From Streptomyces sp. NBC_00457 (GTDB lineage Bacteria > Actinomycetota > Actinomycetes > Streptomycetales > Streptomycetaceae), in assembly GCF_036014015.1 (NCBI RefSeq), contig NZ_CP107905.1, forward strand, positions 2,790,001-2,854,000: DNA of 64,000 nucleotides, read 5' to 3'. The position numbers and the translations under genes are program-made. The notes below the pieces were generated by a model. It saw nothing but the letters and a program-made list of their open reading frames with translations, did no database searches and was not told where the DNA came from. Below are positions 24,776 through 33,322 of the stretch, piece by piece; within the stretch, counting starts at the first letter, position 1, and every line of letters starts with the position of its first letter.

Positions 24776-25837
24776 GTGTCCCCGCTCCAGCTCGACGAGC
24801 TCCCCAAGCCGTCGCTCACCCCCGTCCCCATCCCGGCTCCCGCCTCGGTCAGTGCCCCCACACCGGCCGCTCCCACTCCGACCACTTGCCCGCCGACCAC
24901 GACGCGCCGGCGGCGGCTCCGCTGGGCACTGAGTCTGCTGCCGCTCCTGCTGATCGGCGGGTACGCGGCGTACGACTGGCCCACCGTCCATGACAGCGCC
25001 GTCCGGCTGGCCGGCGCCGACCCCTGGTGGCTGCTGGCCGGAACCGTGTTCAACATCCTGTGCTGGGTGGCCGCGTCCGTGACCCGGCAGGGCGCCCTGC
25101 CGGAACGGCTCCCGCCGGGTCCGCTGCTGGCCTCGCAGTTCGCCGCGGGCGCCGCGAATCATGTGCTGCCGGCGGGGCTGGGCGCGCACGCCGTGACCCT
25201 GCGGTTTCTGCAGAACCAGGGGATATCGATCCCCCGGGCGACCGCGTCCCTGGCGCTGTATTCGCTGGTCAAGCCGATCGTGAAGACGCTACTCATCCTC
25301 GCGTTCCTCGCCGCCTTCCCCGGCACGTTGCGCGTCGGCCAGCTCGTCCCGGACGCGTCGACGCTGGCCGTGGCCGGCCTCGGCATCGTCTGCGTGCTCG
25401 GCGCGGCGGCCTTGCTGGTGACGGCCGTACGGCCGCTGCGGCGGCCGCTGCTCGGCTGTCTGAACTCCGCCCTGACCGACGCGCGGCTGCTGCACACCCG
25501 TCCGGTCCGGGTGCTTCAGCTGTGGGGCGGGGCGGCGGCGTTTCCGCTGCTGCAGGCCTGCGTGCTGGCCTCGGTCGGGTCGGCGCTCGGGCTGCAACTG
25601 CCCTGGGTGCATGTGATCTTCGCGTACCTGGCGGCCAGCGCCGCGGTGGGGGCCGTGCCGGCGCCTGGTGGCATCGGCCCCGTGGACGCGGCGCTGGTGT
25701 TCACCCTCGTCGTGTTCGGGGCGCCCATGGTTCTGGCCACCGGCACGGTGATCGGCTTTCGCGTGATCACCGTGTGGTTGCCGTTGTTGCCGGGGGCGTT
25801 GGTGTTGTCGGGGATGGTACGGCGGAAGATGTTGTGA
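24776..25837 (+). CDS. Lysylphosphatidylglycerol synthase-type transmembrane protein (UPF0104)
   Basis: 353 residues from GTG 24776 (GGAAGGA 11 nt upstream); the longer frame from 24620 has unlikely composition. A Pro/Thr-rich cytoplasmic start of about 45 residues is followed by eight or so membrane helices with family features such as the HVLPAGLGAHAVTLRFL motif and VPAPGGIGPVDAALVF. These proteins share the flippase half of MprF but lack the synthase domain and are usually thought to move lipid-linked substrates. Last gene of the surface block. A family-A repeat follows the stop codon. Confidence 0.85.
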   Translation: MSPLQLDELPKPSLTPVPIPAPASVSAPTPAAPTPTTCPPTTTRRRRLRWALSLLPLLLIGGYAAYDWPTVHDSAVRLAGADPWWLLAGTVFNILCWVAASVTRQGALPERLPPGPLLASQFAAGAANHVLPAGLGAHAVTLRFLQNQGISIPRATASLALYSLVKPIVKTLLILAFLAAFPGTLRVGQLVPDASTLAVAGLGIVCVLGAAALLVTAVRPLRRPLLGCLNSALTDARLLHTRPVRVLQLWGGAAAFPLLQACVLASVGSALGLQLPWVHVIFAYLAASAAVGAVPAPGGIGPVDAALVFTLVVFGAPMVLATGTVIGFRVITVWLPLLPGALVLSGMVRRKML

Positions 25838-25876
25838 GTGCTTCCGCCGGTGGTCCTTTGGCTGCGAGTCCGTTGT

Positions 25877-25914
25877 GGCTGGTCGCGCAGTTCCCCGCGC
25901 CCCTGACGGGGCGC
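25877..25914 (+). repeat. Dispersed repeat family A, single copy
   Basis: Starts GGCTGGTCGCGCAGTTCCCC and ends with the hairpin GCGCCCC tgac GGGGCGC. It fills the gap between two convergent genes and abuts the msrB stop codon, so it probably serves both as terminator. Confidence 0.85.
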
Positions 25915-26322
25915 TCAGCCCTCGTCGGGCGACAGCCGCACCGCGATGCTGTTGATGCAGTACCGCTGGTCGGTGGGCGTGGGATAGCCCTCGCCCTCGA
26001 ACAGATGCCCAAGGTGCGAACCGCACCGGGCGCACCGCACCTCCGTCCGCACCATCCCGTGCGAACGGTCCTCGATCAGCTCGACCGCGTCGGAGTCGCG
26101 GGCGTCGAAGAAGCTCGGCCAGCCGCAGTGGGACTCGAACTTGGCGTCCGAGGTGAAGAGGTCGGCGCCGCAGGCGCGGCAGGAGTAGATGCCCTTGGTC
26201 TTGGTGTCGGTGTACTCACCGGTGAAGGCGGGCTCCGTGGCGGCCTGGCGCAGCACCGCGTACTCGCCCGGCGTCAGCTCCGCGCGCCACTGCTCTTCCG
26301 GCTTCTCGACGTCGTACGACAT
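25915..26322 (-). CDS. msrB: Peptide-methionine (R)-S-oxide reductase
   Basis: 135 residues from ATG 26322. Zinc cysteines Cys48/Cys51 and Cys97/Cys100 form two CxxC pairs, Cys66 in SHCGWPSF is the possible resolving residue, and Cys122 in RYCINS is the catalytic thiol; Histidines of GHLF are also present. This is the standard short cytoplasmic MsrB that repairs methionine-R-sulfoxide in proteins. It follows murC with a 13-nt gap in the same direction. Confidence 0.95.
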   Translation of the reverse strand: MSYDVEKPEEQWRAELTPGEYAVLRQAATEPAFTGEYTDTKTKGIYSCRACGADLFTSDAKFESHCGWPSFFDARDSDAVELIEDRSHGMVRTEVRCARCGSHLGHLFEGEGYPTPTDQRYCINSIAVRLSPDEG

Positions 26323-26335
26323 GGGTGTCAGCCCC

Positions 26336-27721
26336 TCACTGCGACAGGCGGTCCAGGATCAGCGGGCCCAGGTCGGTCACATCGCCCGCGCCCATGGTGA
26401 GAACGAGATCGCCCGCCTTGGCCATTCCCGCGATCACCGACGGCACCTCGGCCTTGTCGTGGACCGCGGTGACGTCCGCGCCCGCCACGCGCGCCGCCTC
26501 GATGATCAGCTCGCTGGTGACGCCCGGGACCGGGTCCTCGCGGGCCGGGTAGATGTCCAGGACGACGGAGGCGTCCGCGAGGGCCAGCGACTGGCCCATC
26601 TCCTTGCCCAGCTCCTGGGTGCGGGAGAACAGGTGCGGCTGGAAGACCACCAGGATCCGCGCGTCACCGGCCGCCGAGCGCATCGCCTCCAGGTCGGCGG
26701 TCATCTCCGTCGGGTGGTGCGCGTAGGAGTCGATGACCTGGACGCCCGCCGCCTCGCCCTTGAGCTGCAGGCGGCGCTTGACGCCGGTGTACGCGGCCAG
26801 CGCGGGCGCCAGTTCCGCGGCGGGGACGCCCAGCGCCACGCCGGCGGCGAGCGCGGCGACCGCGTTGTGGGCGTAGTGCCGGCCGGGGACGGAGACCGTG
26901 AAGGTGATCTCCGTGCCGTCCAGCAGGACCGTGACCTCGCTCTTCAGCCCCTGGGCCCGCACCGACAGGATCCGTACGTCCGCGTCCGGCGATTCGCCGT
27001 ACGTCACCACGTGGACGCCCTCGATCCGCCGGGCCAGCTCGCGCGCGCCGTCCTGGTCCGCGGCGATCACCAGCGTGCCGCCGGGCACGATCCGGCCCGC
27101 GAAGGTCTCGAAGGACTCGTAGATCTCGTCCATCGACGCGTAGTTGGCGTGGTGGTCGAGCTCCACGTTGAGGACGATGGCGACTTCGGGCGCGTACTTG
27201 TGGAAGCTGCGGTCGCTTTCATCCGCCTCGGCGACGAAGATCTCGCCCTCGCCGTGCAGGGCGTTGGAGCCGGGGGCGTCCAGGTCGCCGCCGATCGCGT
27301 ACGAGGGGGTCAGACCCAGCTCGGACAGCGAGACGGCCAGCATCGACGTGGTCGTGGTCTTGCCGTGGGTGCCCGCGACGGCGATCGGACGCAGCCCCTC
27401 CATCAGGGCCGCGAGGGCGTCGGAGCGGTGCACCACCGGGATGCCCAGCTCGGCCGCGCGGGCCAGCTCCGGATTGTCTTCGCGGATCGCCGACGACACC
27501 ACGACACAGCTGGCGTCGTCGGCGAGGTACTCCGTGGCGTGCCCGATGTGCACGGTCACGCCCAGTGCGCGCAGCGCCTCGGCGGTGGCGGACTCCTTCG
27601 CGTCACTGCCCGCCACCTTCGCGCCCCGCTGCGCGAGGATCTTCGCGATCCCCGACATCCCGGCCCCGCCGATGCCGATGAAGTGCGGGCGGTCCATGGC
27701 GGTAGGAAGGCCGGGTGCCAT
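26336..27721 (-). CDS. murC: UDP-N-acetylmuramate--L-alanine ligase
   Basis: 461 residues from ATG 27721. N-terminal UDP-binding domain with HFIGIGGAGMSGIA (13-26), ATP loop GTHGKTTTT (117-125), the central DEAD-like EADESDRSF and the C-terminal SYAHHPTEM region identify MurC. It adds the first alanine of the peptidoglycan peptide stem in the cytoplasm. In this genome it lies apart from the dcw cluster, together with msrB, as is usual in Streptomyces. Confidence 0.96.
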   Translation of the reverse strand: MAPGLPTAMDRPHFIGIGGAGMSGIAKILAQRGAKVAGSDAKESATAEALRALGVTVHIGHATEYLADDASCVVVSSAIREDNPELARAAELGIPVVHRSDALAALMEGLRPIAVAGTHGKTTTTSMLAVSLSELGLTPSYAIGGDLDAPGSNALHGEGEIFVAEADESDRSFHKYAPEVAIVLNVELDHHANYASMDEIYESFETFAGRIVPGGTLVIAADQDGARELARRIEGVHVVTYGESPDADVRILSVRAQGLKSEVTVLLDGTEITFTVSVPGRHYAHNAVAALAAGVALGVPAAELAPALAAYTGVKRRLQLKGEAAGVQVIDSYAHHPTEMTADLEAMRSAAGDARILVVFQPHLFSRTQELGKEMGQSLALADASVVLDIYPAREDPVPGVTSELIIEAARVAGADVTAVHDKAEVPSVIAGMAKAGDLVLTMGAGDVTDLGPLILDRLSQ

Positions 27722-27765
27722 GAGTGCTTCTCCCCAAGTGATGCGACACGTATCGAGGGGTCAGC

Positions 27766-28239
27766 CTATGCCTTGCTGTGGGAGAACAGCTTCAGCACCG
27801 GCACCCCCACCTTGTGCCGGGCCCGCGAGGCCCAGTCCCGGTGGAAGAACTCCTCCACGTAGTGGGGGTCGGTCAGCACGATGACCTCGTCCGCCCCGGT
27901 CTCCTCGACCAGGGCCCTGAGCGCGTCCAGCGCATGGCCCTCGATGAGTCGGCCCTCCGCCTCGCTGCCCGAGCCGCGCAGAGCCGCGAGGGACACCTCC
28001 AGGGCCTGCTCGCCGAGGGCGGCGGCGTCCTTGCCCTCCGGGCTCTCCAGCTCGCGAGCCGCCTCGTCGATCTCGCCGAGTGCGATGTCGTCGATGGCCC
28101 GCAGCAGCCGGTCGGCCTGATCGCCGCGCGGTTGGAGCAGGACGTGGAAGGAGACCGGCTCGTCCCCGTGCAAGGTGGTGACGAACTCCACGTCGGCGGA
28201 TGTCAGGGCCTTCTCGATCATCAATACGCTTGTGAACAC
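27766..28239 (-). CDS. Usp-like conserved actinobacterial protein
   Basis: 157 residues from GTG 28239 (ATG 28221 would remove six residues). The C-terminal half, with ALVEETGADEVIVLTDPHYVEEFFHRDWASRARHKV and PVLKLF, looks like the last part of a universal-stress-protein fold. Some databases label relatives as indole-3-glycerol phosphate synthase, but no (beta/alpha)8 barrel or catalytic residue of TrpC is visible. Cytoplasmic, unknown role. The upstream gap contains an AT-rich CGGAA..TTCCG element near 28350. Confidence 0.7.
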   Translation of the reverse strand: MFTSVLMIEKALTSADVEFVTTLHGDEPVSFHVLLQPRGDQADRLLRAIDDIALGEIDEAARELESPEGKDAAALGEQALEVSLAALRGSGSEAEGRLIEGHALDALRALVEETGADEVIVLTDPHYVEEFFHRDWASRARHKVGVPVLKLFSHSKA

Positions 28240-28385
28240 GACAGGCGTCCTTCTCCTCCGTGGGCCTTGGCCGGGCCCCTGCGGAAACCATCCTGCCCCG
28301 CGATCGCACGGGGACTGCGAGATTCAGTGTGCCCGCCGGAAGCTAAACGGAACGGTATATTCCGGCGATTACCCGACCAGCGCAC

Positions 28386-29159
28386 TCAAGCCCGCCGGTA
28401 CCTGCTGAAGAGGAACCCTTCCTCCTCCAGCAGGGACACCAGTGCGAATCGGCGCGGCACCGCGACCGTCGGCCCGCCCGCGATCCGCTGCGCGTCTCCC
28501 GCGGTGAGCATCGGAGAGACGGTCAGACACAGTTCGTCCAGCACCTCGGCCGCCACCAGCTGGCCGAGCAGGCGCGGGCCGCCCTCGGTCAGCAGCCGGG
28601 TGTGTCCGAGGTCGCCGAGGGCCCGTACGGCGCGGGCCGGGTCGACTCCGACCCCGTCCCCGGCGATCACCACCTGGGCGCCCGCCTTCTCCGCTGTCGC
28701 GATCCGGTCGGGGGCCGCGGCGGCACCCGTCAGGATCAGGGTCGGCACCGTGGGCGAGGTGAACAGCGGCAGCGAGAAGTCCAGGTCCATGCTCGCGGTG
28801 ACCACCGCGATCGCCGGCGCGGGCGCCTGTCCGGCCTCCGTACGCCGCCGAGCGAACTCCTCACGCGCGCGTGCCGGACGGTACCCCTCCAGGCGTACCG
28901 TTTCCGCCCCGACCACCACCACATCCGCCAGCGCCCGCAGCGTGCCGAAGATCCGCATGTCCGTCGCACTGGAAATGGGCTGAGAGCGGCCACCGTGCTG
29001 AGCGGCACCGTCGAGCGTCCCCACCATGTTGGCCCGCAGCCACGGCTCCCGCCCACCGGGCCCGGCTTCGGGGTAGGCGTACGCGTCGGCCAGCTCGTCG
29101 AGGCTCCATTCACGGGCGTCCGGGGCTGTTTCGTAGGTCACAGGGAACAGACGTCGCAT
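28386..29159 (-). CDS. RibD C-terminal-domain pyrimidine reductase-like protein
   Basis: 257 residues from ATG 29159. It has a RibD_C/dihydrofolate-reductase-like fold: RANMVGTLDGAAQ, DMRIFGTLRALADVVVVGAETVRLEGY, LILTG and RLLTEGGPRLLGQLVAAEVLDELCLTVSP. This is the reductase half of riboflavin-pathway RibD without the deaminase, so it may reduce a pyrimidine intermediate or a related molecule; in actinobacteria such stand-alone copies are common. No riboflavin gene is adjacent. Confidence 0.85.
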   Translation of the reverse strand: MRRLFPVTYETAPDAREWSLDELADAYAYPEAGPGGREPWLRANMVGTLDGAAQHGGRSQPISSATDMRIFGTLRALADVVVVGAETVRLEGYRPARAREEFARRRTEAGQAPAPAIAVVTASMDLDFSLPLFTSPTVPTLILTGAAAAPDRIATAEKAGAQVVIAGDGVGVDPARAVRALGDLGHTRLLTEGGPRLLGQLVAAEVLDELCLTVSPMLTAGDAQRIAGGPTVAVPRRFALVSLLEEEGFLFSRYRRA

Positions 29160-29203
29160 GTGGTGCAGTCTGGCACGGCGCCAAGCAGGTCCGGGGAGGT
29201 CAG

Positions 29204-29270
29204 GCGCCCCAAAGGGGCGCGGGGCTGTATCAATATGCGGCTCCGCCGCGTGGGCGCGACCAGCCACAAC
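29204..29270 (-). repeat. Dispersed repeat family B, single copy
   Basis: Hairpin GCGCCCC aaa GGGGCGC followed by GGGGCTGT, ATATGCGGCTCCGCCGC and GGGCGCGACCAGCCACAAC. Its two ends match family A on the minus strand, with an extra middle block. It lies in the promoter gap between the divergent ribD-like and zapE genes. The other copy is at 52363. Confidence 0.8.
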
Positions 29271-29308
29271 GGACCAGCAGACGAAGTACCGCCCCACCGC
29301 GGACCGCC

Positions 29309-29314
29309 TAAAGT
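29309..29314 (+). promoter_or_regulatory. Putative -10 box for a leaderless transcript
   Basis: TAAAGT lies 8 nt before GTG 29323. Confidence 0.4.
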
Positions 29315-29322
29315 AGAGAACC

Positions 29323-30429
29323 GTGCCTACCTCCACCGCCGCCTCCGGGACCGGTCCGATAGCAGACGCGGCCCCTGTGTCCCTGTGCGCCCGCGAGCCC
29401 CACGTCCCCGCGGACCGGCTGGTCGCGGAGATGGTGCCACCACCCCGCTTCGACTCGGTCCGCTTCAGCACATACATCCCGGACCCGAACCAGCCCAGCC
29501 AGACCGAGGCCGTCCGGGTCCTGGAGGCCTTCGCGGGCGGACTCGGCGGCGCGCACACGGCCGCCGGCGCCAAGCGCGGCTTCTTCGGCTTCGGCAGGGC
29601 GAAGGCACCGAAGACCCCGGCCGGCCCCCGCGGCGTCTACCTCGACGGCGGCTACGGCGTCGGCAAGACCCACCTGCTCGCCTCCCTGTGGCACGCCACC
29701 CCGGCCGAGCCCGCGCTCAAGGCGTTCGGCACGTTCGTGGAGCTGACGAACCTGGTCGGCGCCCTCGGCTTCCAGAAGACCGTCCAGACCCTGTCCGGTC
29801 ACCGTCTGCTGTGCATCGACGAGTTCGAACTGGACGACCCCGGCGACACCGTCCTGGTCTCGACGCTGCTCGGCAAGCTGGTGGACGCGGGCGTCGCGCT
29901 CGCCGCCACCTCGAACACGCTGCCGGGCAAGCTCGGTGAGGGCCGGTTCGCGGCGGCCGACTTCCTGCGCGAGATCCAGGGCCTGTCCGCGCACTTCCGC
30001 TCCCTGCGCATCGACGGCGAGGACTACCGCCACCGCGGGCTGCCCGAGGCACCGGCGCCGTTCTCCGACGAGCAGGTCACCAAGTCCGCGTACGCCACGC
30101 CGGGCGCCTCGCTCGACGACTTCCCGCATCTGCTGGAGCACCTCGCCCGTGTCCACCCCAGCCGGTACGGCGCGCTGACCGACGGAATCCGGGCGGTGTG
30201 TCTCACCGACGTCCAGCCGATCCCGGACCAGTCGACCGCGCTGCGGCTCGTCGTCCTCGCGGACCGGCTGTACGACCGCGAGGTGCCCGTGCTCGCCTCG
30301 GGGCTCCCCTTCGACCGGCTGTTCAGCGAGGAGATGCTGAACGGCGGCTACCGCAAGAAGTACTTCCGGGCGATCTCCCGGCTCACCGCGCTGGCCCGGG
30401 ACGCCAAGGGACTCGTCGACGCCGACTAG
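29323..30429 (+). CDS. zapE: AFG1/ZapE family ATPase
   Basis: 368 residues from GTG 29323. P-loop GGYGVGKTH (109-117), Walker B LLCIDEFEL (about 167-175), sensor region ATSNTLPGKL and the AFG1-specific GEDYRHRG and LSEEM-like FSEEMLNGGYRKKYFRA at the end. In E. coli ZapE associates with the Z ring; in mitochondria relatives act in protein quality control. The actinobacterial role is not established. Cytoplasmic or membrane-peripheral. Confidence 0.92.
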   Translation: MPTSTAASGTGPIADAAPVSLCAREPHVPADRLVAEMVPPPRFDSVRFSTYIPDPNQPSQTEAVRVLEAFAGGLGGAHTAAGAKRGFFGFGRAKAPKTPAGPRGVYLDGGYGVGKTHLLASLWHATPAEPALKAFGTFVELTNLVGALGFQKTVQTLSGHRLLCIDEFELDDPGDTVLVSTLLGKLVDAGVALAATSNTLPGKLGEGRFAAADFLREIQGLSAHFRSLRIDGEDYRHRGLPEAPAPFSDEQVTKSAYATPGASLDDFPHLLEHLARVHPSRYGALTDGIRAVCLTDVQPIPDQSTALRLVVLADRLYDREVPVLASGLPFDRLFSEEMLNGGYRKKYFRAISRLTALARDAKGLVDAD

Positions 30430-30509
30430 TCCGGCAACTCCCCCAGGTCAAGAGGCATTTCAAGCCAAGCGGCATCGTCTTTCAGGCTCTCTTCAGCCTG
30501 AAACGTTAA

Positions 30510-30541
30510 GTTAACCCTGCAAACAACTTTGCAGGGTTAAC
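30510..30541. terminator. Perfect AT-rich hairpin
   Basis: GTTAACCCTGCAAA (30510-30523) pairs with TTTGCAGGGTTAAC (30528-30541) across a 4-nt loop. A smaller hairpin, TTTCAGGCT...AGCCTGAAA, lies just before (30480-30503). This could end zapE transcription, or serve as an operator for the gene at 30612, because it is unusually AT-rich for this genome. Confidence 0.6.
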
Positions 30542-30611
30542 GTGTTTCTTGACCAGCCATTGACCAAGAGTTGGCGTGCGCATAAGTCGTGAACTGCCTG
30601 GAGAGGGGCGG

Positions 30612-31007
30612 ATGTTGCGAGGTACGACGACCAGGACCGTAGTTTCGGCCCTAGCCGCCGTCCTGCTCGCCCTGCAGTTCTTCGCTCCCTCCGCTTCGTT
30701 CGCATCCGCGCACACGGTTGGTCATGTCGAGGCCAAGGCTCAGCCCGGATCCAAGCTGTCACCCAAGGCACCGCGCGACGGAATCCTCGCGCTGCGTGAC
30801 GTGAGCTGCTCCGGGGACCCGACCGGTCCCCAGCACACCCGGGAGCGGAACCGCTCCTCGGTCGCCTGGCCCGGGGCGCAGGAGCGCCCGCTCGTGGCCC
30901 CGGGCGCGACAGCCGCGCACCCGACGGTGCCGCGTGCCGTGCAATGCCGCACGGCGAGATCCTCGACGACCCACTCTCCGGCGGCACTTCAGGTCTTCCG
31001 CTGCTGA
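30612..31007 (+). CDS. Small exported protein of unknown function
   Basis: 131 residues from ATG 30612, which has AGAGGGG upstream; the in-frame GTG 30576 lacks such a site. Signal peptide about 1-33: basic MLRGTTTRT, hydrophobic core VVSALAAVLLALQFF and cleavage around SASFASA. The mature part of about 95 residues is polar, with His, Arg and Pro, three Cys (in DVSCSGD, VQCRT and the C-terminal FRC) and no known domain. It comes 78 nt before the carbonic anhydrase gene and may share its transcript. Confidence 0.65.
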   Translation: MLRGTTTRTVVSALAAVLLALQFFAPSASFASAHTVGHVEAKAQPGSKLSPKAPRDGILALRDVSCSGDPTGPQHTRERNRSSVAWPGAQERPLVAPGATAAHPTVPRAVQCRTARSSTTHSPAALQVFRC

Positions 31008-31085
31008 GAGAGAGCAGAGCAGTCATCACCACTCTGTCTTGCACGTCCGACGCGCCTTTGGCGCGCCAGGAGGAGTCACCACATC

Positions 31086-31664
31086 ATGCAGCCCCTCATC
31101 GACAACGCCCGCACGTTCGGACAGCGCCCTGAGGAGTTCGCCAGACTGGCCGAAGGCCAGTCACCCGAGGTCCTGTTCATCACCTGTTCCGACTCCCGGG
31201 TCGTACCGGCCCTGATCACCGGCGCCCGCCCCGGCCAGCTCTTCGAGCTGCGCACCGCGGGCAACATCGTCCCGCCGTACGCCTCCGAGCACCCCACCAG
31301 CGAGGCGGCCACCATCGAGTACGCGGTCGAGGTGCTCGGGGTCCGCGACATAGTCGTCTGCGGCCACTCCCACTGCGGAGCGGTCGGCGCACTGGTGCGC
31401 GGCGACGACCTGGACGCCGTACCCGCCGTCCGCGACTGGCTCGCCGCCGCGACGCCGCGTCCGCAGGGGGCGGCCGGCGATCCGACCGTGGCCGAGGGAG
31501 TGCAGAGCCATGCCCTGGCGCAGCTGCTGCGGCTGCGCTCCTACCCCTGTATCGCCCAGAAGCTGGAGCAGGGCCAACTCGCCCTGCACGCCTGGTACTA
31601 CGAGGTGCACACCGGCGCCGTACTGGCGCACAGCCCGCAGACCGACACCTTCAAGGCCCTGTGA
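31086..31664 (+). CDS. Beta-class carbonic anhydrase
   Basis: 192 residues from ATG 31086 (AGGAGGAG about 10 nt upstream). Zinc ligands Cys34, His94 and Cys97 in ITCSDSR and CGHSHCG, with the Asp36/Arg38 dyad. Reversibly hydrates CO2 to bicarbonate in the cytoplasm. The stop overlaps the GTG of the SulP gene, so the enzyme and a probable anion carrier are translated together. Confidence 0.94.
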   Translation: MQPLIDNARTFGQRPEEFARLAEGQSPEVLFITCSDSRVVPALITGARPGQLFELRTAGNIVPPYASEHPTSEAATIEYAVEVLGVRDIVVCGHSHCGAVGALVRGDDLDAVPAVRDWLAAATPRPQGAAGDPTVAEGVQSHALAQLLRLRSYPCIAQKLEQGQLALHAWYYEVHTGAVLAHSPQTDTFKAL

Positions 31665-33166
31665 GCGCCGCCATGAATCCCTCCACCCTCACCAAGTTCC
31701 CTCATCTGCGGCAGGACTTCGCCGCGTCCCTCGTCGTCTTCCTGGTCGCGCTCCCGCTGTGCGTGGGCGTGGCCGTCGCCTCCGGTGTGCCGGCCGAGCT
31801 CGGGCTCGTCACCGGCATCGTGGGCGGCATCGTCACCGGGCTGATGCGCGGCAGCAGCCTCCAGGTGTCCGGCCCGGCCGCCGGGCTCACCGTGCTGGTC
31901 TTCGAGGCGGTGCGTGAGTTCGGGCTGCCGGCGCTCGGTGTGATCGTGCTCGTCACCGGCCTGCTCCAGATGCTGATGGGCGCCCTGAAGCTGGGGCGCT
32001 GGTTCCGGGCCATCTCGGTCGCCGTGGTCGAGGGCATGCTGGCCGGAATCGGGCTCGTCCTGATCGCCGGGCAGCTGTACTCGATCGCGGACGCCGAGGC
32101 GCCCGCCTCCGGGCTCGCGAAGATCGCGGGGCTGCCCGGGGCGCTCGCGGACGCCGTCCAGGACACCGGGGCGCTGGCCTCGCTGGGCCTCGGCGTGGGC
32201 ACGATCGCCGTGCTGGTGCTGTGGAAGCGGATGCCGCGCCAGGTGCGCACGGTGCCCGGTCCGCTGGCCGCGGTGGGCCTGGCGACGCTGGTCGCCGTGG
32301 CCTTCGGCCTGCCGGTGGCCACCGTCGAGGTGCAGGGGCTGCTGGGCTCCATCCAGCCGCCGTCCGTGGACGCCTTCGGTGATCTCGCCGATGTCGGCCT
32401 GCTCGCCACCGTCGCCGCCTTCACGCTGATCGCGTCCGCGGAGTCGCTGTTCAGCGCGGCGGCGGTGGACCGGATGCACGACGGTCCGCGCACCGAGTAC
32501 GACAAGGAACTGCTCGCCCAGGGCGCGGGCAACACCGTCTGCGGCGCGCTGGGCGCGCTGCCGATGACCGCGGTGATCGTACGCAGCGCGGCGAACGTCC
32601 AGTCGGGCGCGCGGACGAAGGCGTCCCGGGTGCTGCACGGCGTATGGCTGCTGCTGTTCGCGGCCCTGCTGCCGGCCGTCCTCGCCTACATCCCGATCCC
32701 GGCCCTGGCGGCCATCCTGGTGCACGCCGGCGCCAAGCTCATCCCGGTGCGGCAGATCGTGTCGCTGTGGCGCGAGCATCGCGGTGAGGCGCTGATCCTG
32801 GTGGTCACGGCGGTGTCGATCGTTGCGGTCAGCATGTTCGAGGGCGTCCTCATCGGCCTCGCGCTGGCCGTCGCCAAGACCGCCTGGGAGGCCTCGCACA
32901 TCAAGCTCGAGGTCATAGACAAGGGAGCCGGGCCCGTCCAGGCCTACCTGTCGGGCAACGCGACCTTCCTGCGGCTGCCGAAGATACTCGACAGCCTGGA
33001 ATCCCTGCCCCAGGACCGTCCGGTCGAGCTGAACCTGTCCGGGCTGCACCACCTGGACCACGCCTGCCGTACGGCGCTGGAGAACTGGGCCGAGCGGCAC
33101 AGCGCGGCCGGCACCGATCCGGTACGGCTCGACGGTGCCGTGGCGGCACCCGAGGCCCGGACGTAG
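31661..33166 (+). CDS. SulP family anion transporter with short STAS-like end
   Basis: 501 residues from GTG 31661. Ten to twelve membrane segments with the SulP features PLCVGVAVASGVPAELGLVTGIVGG, FTLIASAESLFSAAAVD and GALPMTAVIVRSAANVQSGART, then a short STAS-like region after about 425 (VQAYLSGNATFLRLPKI, VELNLSGLHHLD). Coupling to a carbonic anhydrase makes bicarbonate the likely substrate, as in BicA-type carriers, though sulfate cannot be excluded. Confidence 0.9.
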   Translation: MSAAMNPSTLTKFPHLRQDFAASLVVFLVALPLCVGVAVASGVPAELGLVTGIVGGIVTGLMRGSSLQVSGPAAGLTVLVFEAVREFGLPALGVIVLVTGLLQMLMGALKLGRWFRAISVAVVEGMLAGIGLVLIAGQLYSIADAEAPASGLAKIAGLPGALADAVQDTGALASLGLGVGTIAVLVLWKRMPRQVRTVPGPLAAVGLATLVAVAFGLPVATVEVQGLLGSIQPPSVDAFGDLADVGLLATVAAFTLIASAESLFSAAAVDRMHDGPRTEYDKELLAQGAGNTVCGALGALPMTAVIVRSAANVQSGARTKASRVLHGVWLLLFAALLPAVLAYIPIPALAAILVHAGAKLIPVRQIVSLWREHRGEALILVVTAVSIVAVSMFEGVLIGLALAVAKTAWEASHIKLEVIDKGAGPVQAYLSGNATFLRLPKILDSLESLPQDRPVELNLSGLHHLDHACRTALENWAERHSAAGTDPVRLDGAVAAPEART

Positions 33167-33187
33167 CACTCCCCGACGTCCGGCGAT

Positions 33188-33224
33188 GCCCGGCTGAAGC
33201 CCTGAACCGGGGCTTCAGCCGGGC
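33188..33224. terminator. Strong hairpin terminator
   Basis: GCCCGGCTGAAGCCC (33188-33202) pairs perfectly with 33210-33224 across a 7-nt loop, 22 nt after the SulP stop codon. Confidence 0.8.
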
Positions 33225-33322
33225 TTACTGTTGCCCTATTCGGGCATATCGTGGGAAAGAGGTTGCCCATACCGCTTTTAAAAGGTGCAGGGTGCAGGGA
33301 CGGCTGAACAGGGGTCGTCATC

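Noticed and set aside
27766..28239. Indole-3-glycerol phosphate synthase
   Set aside because: The protein is too short for a TrpC barrel and lacks its catalytic residues; the end looks like a universal-stress-protein fold.
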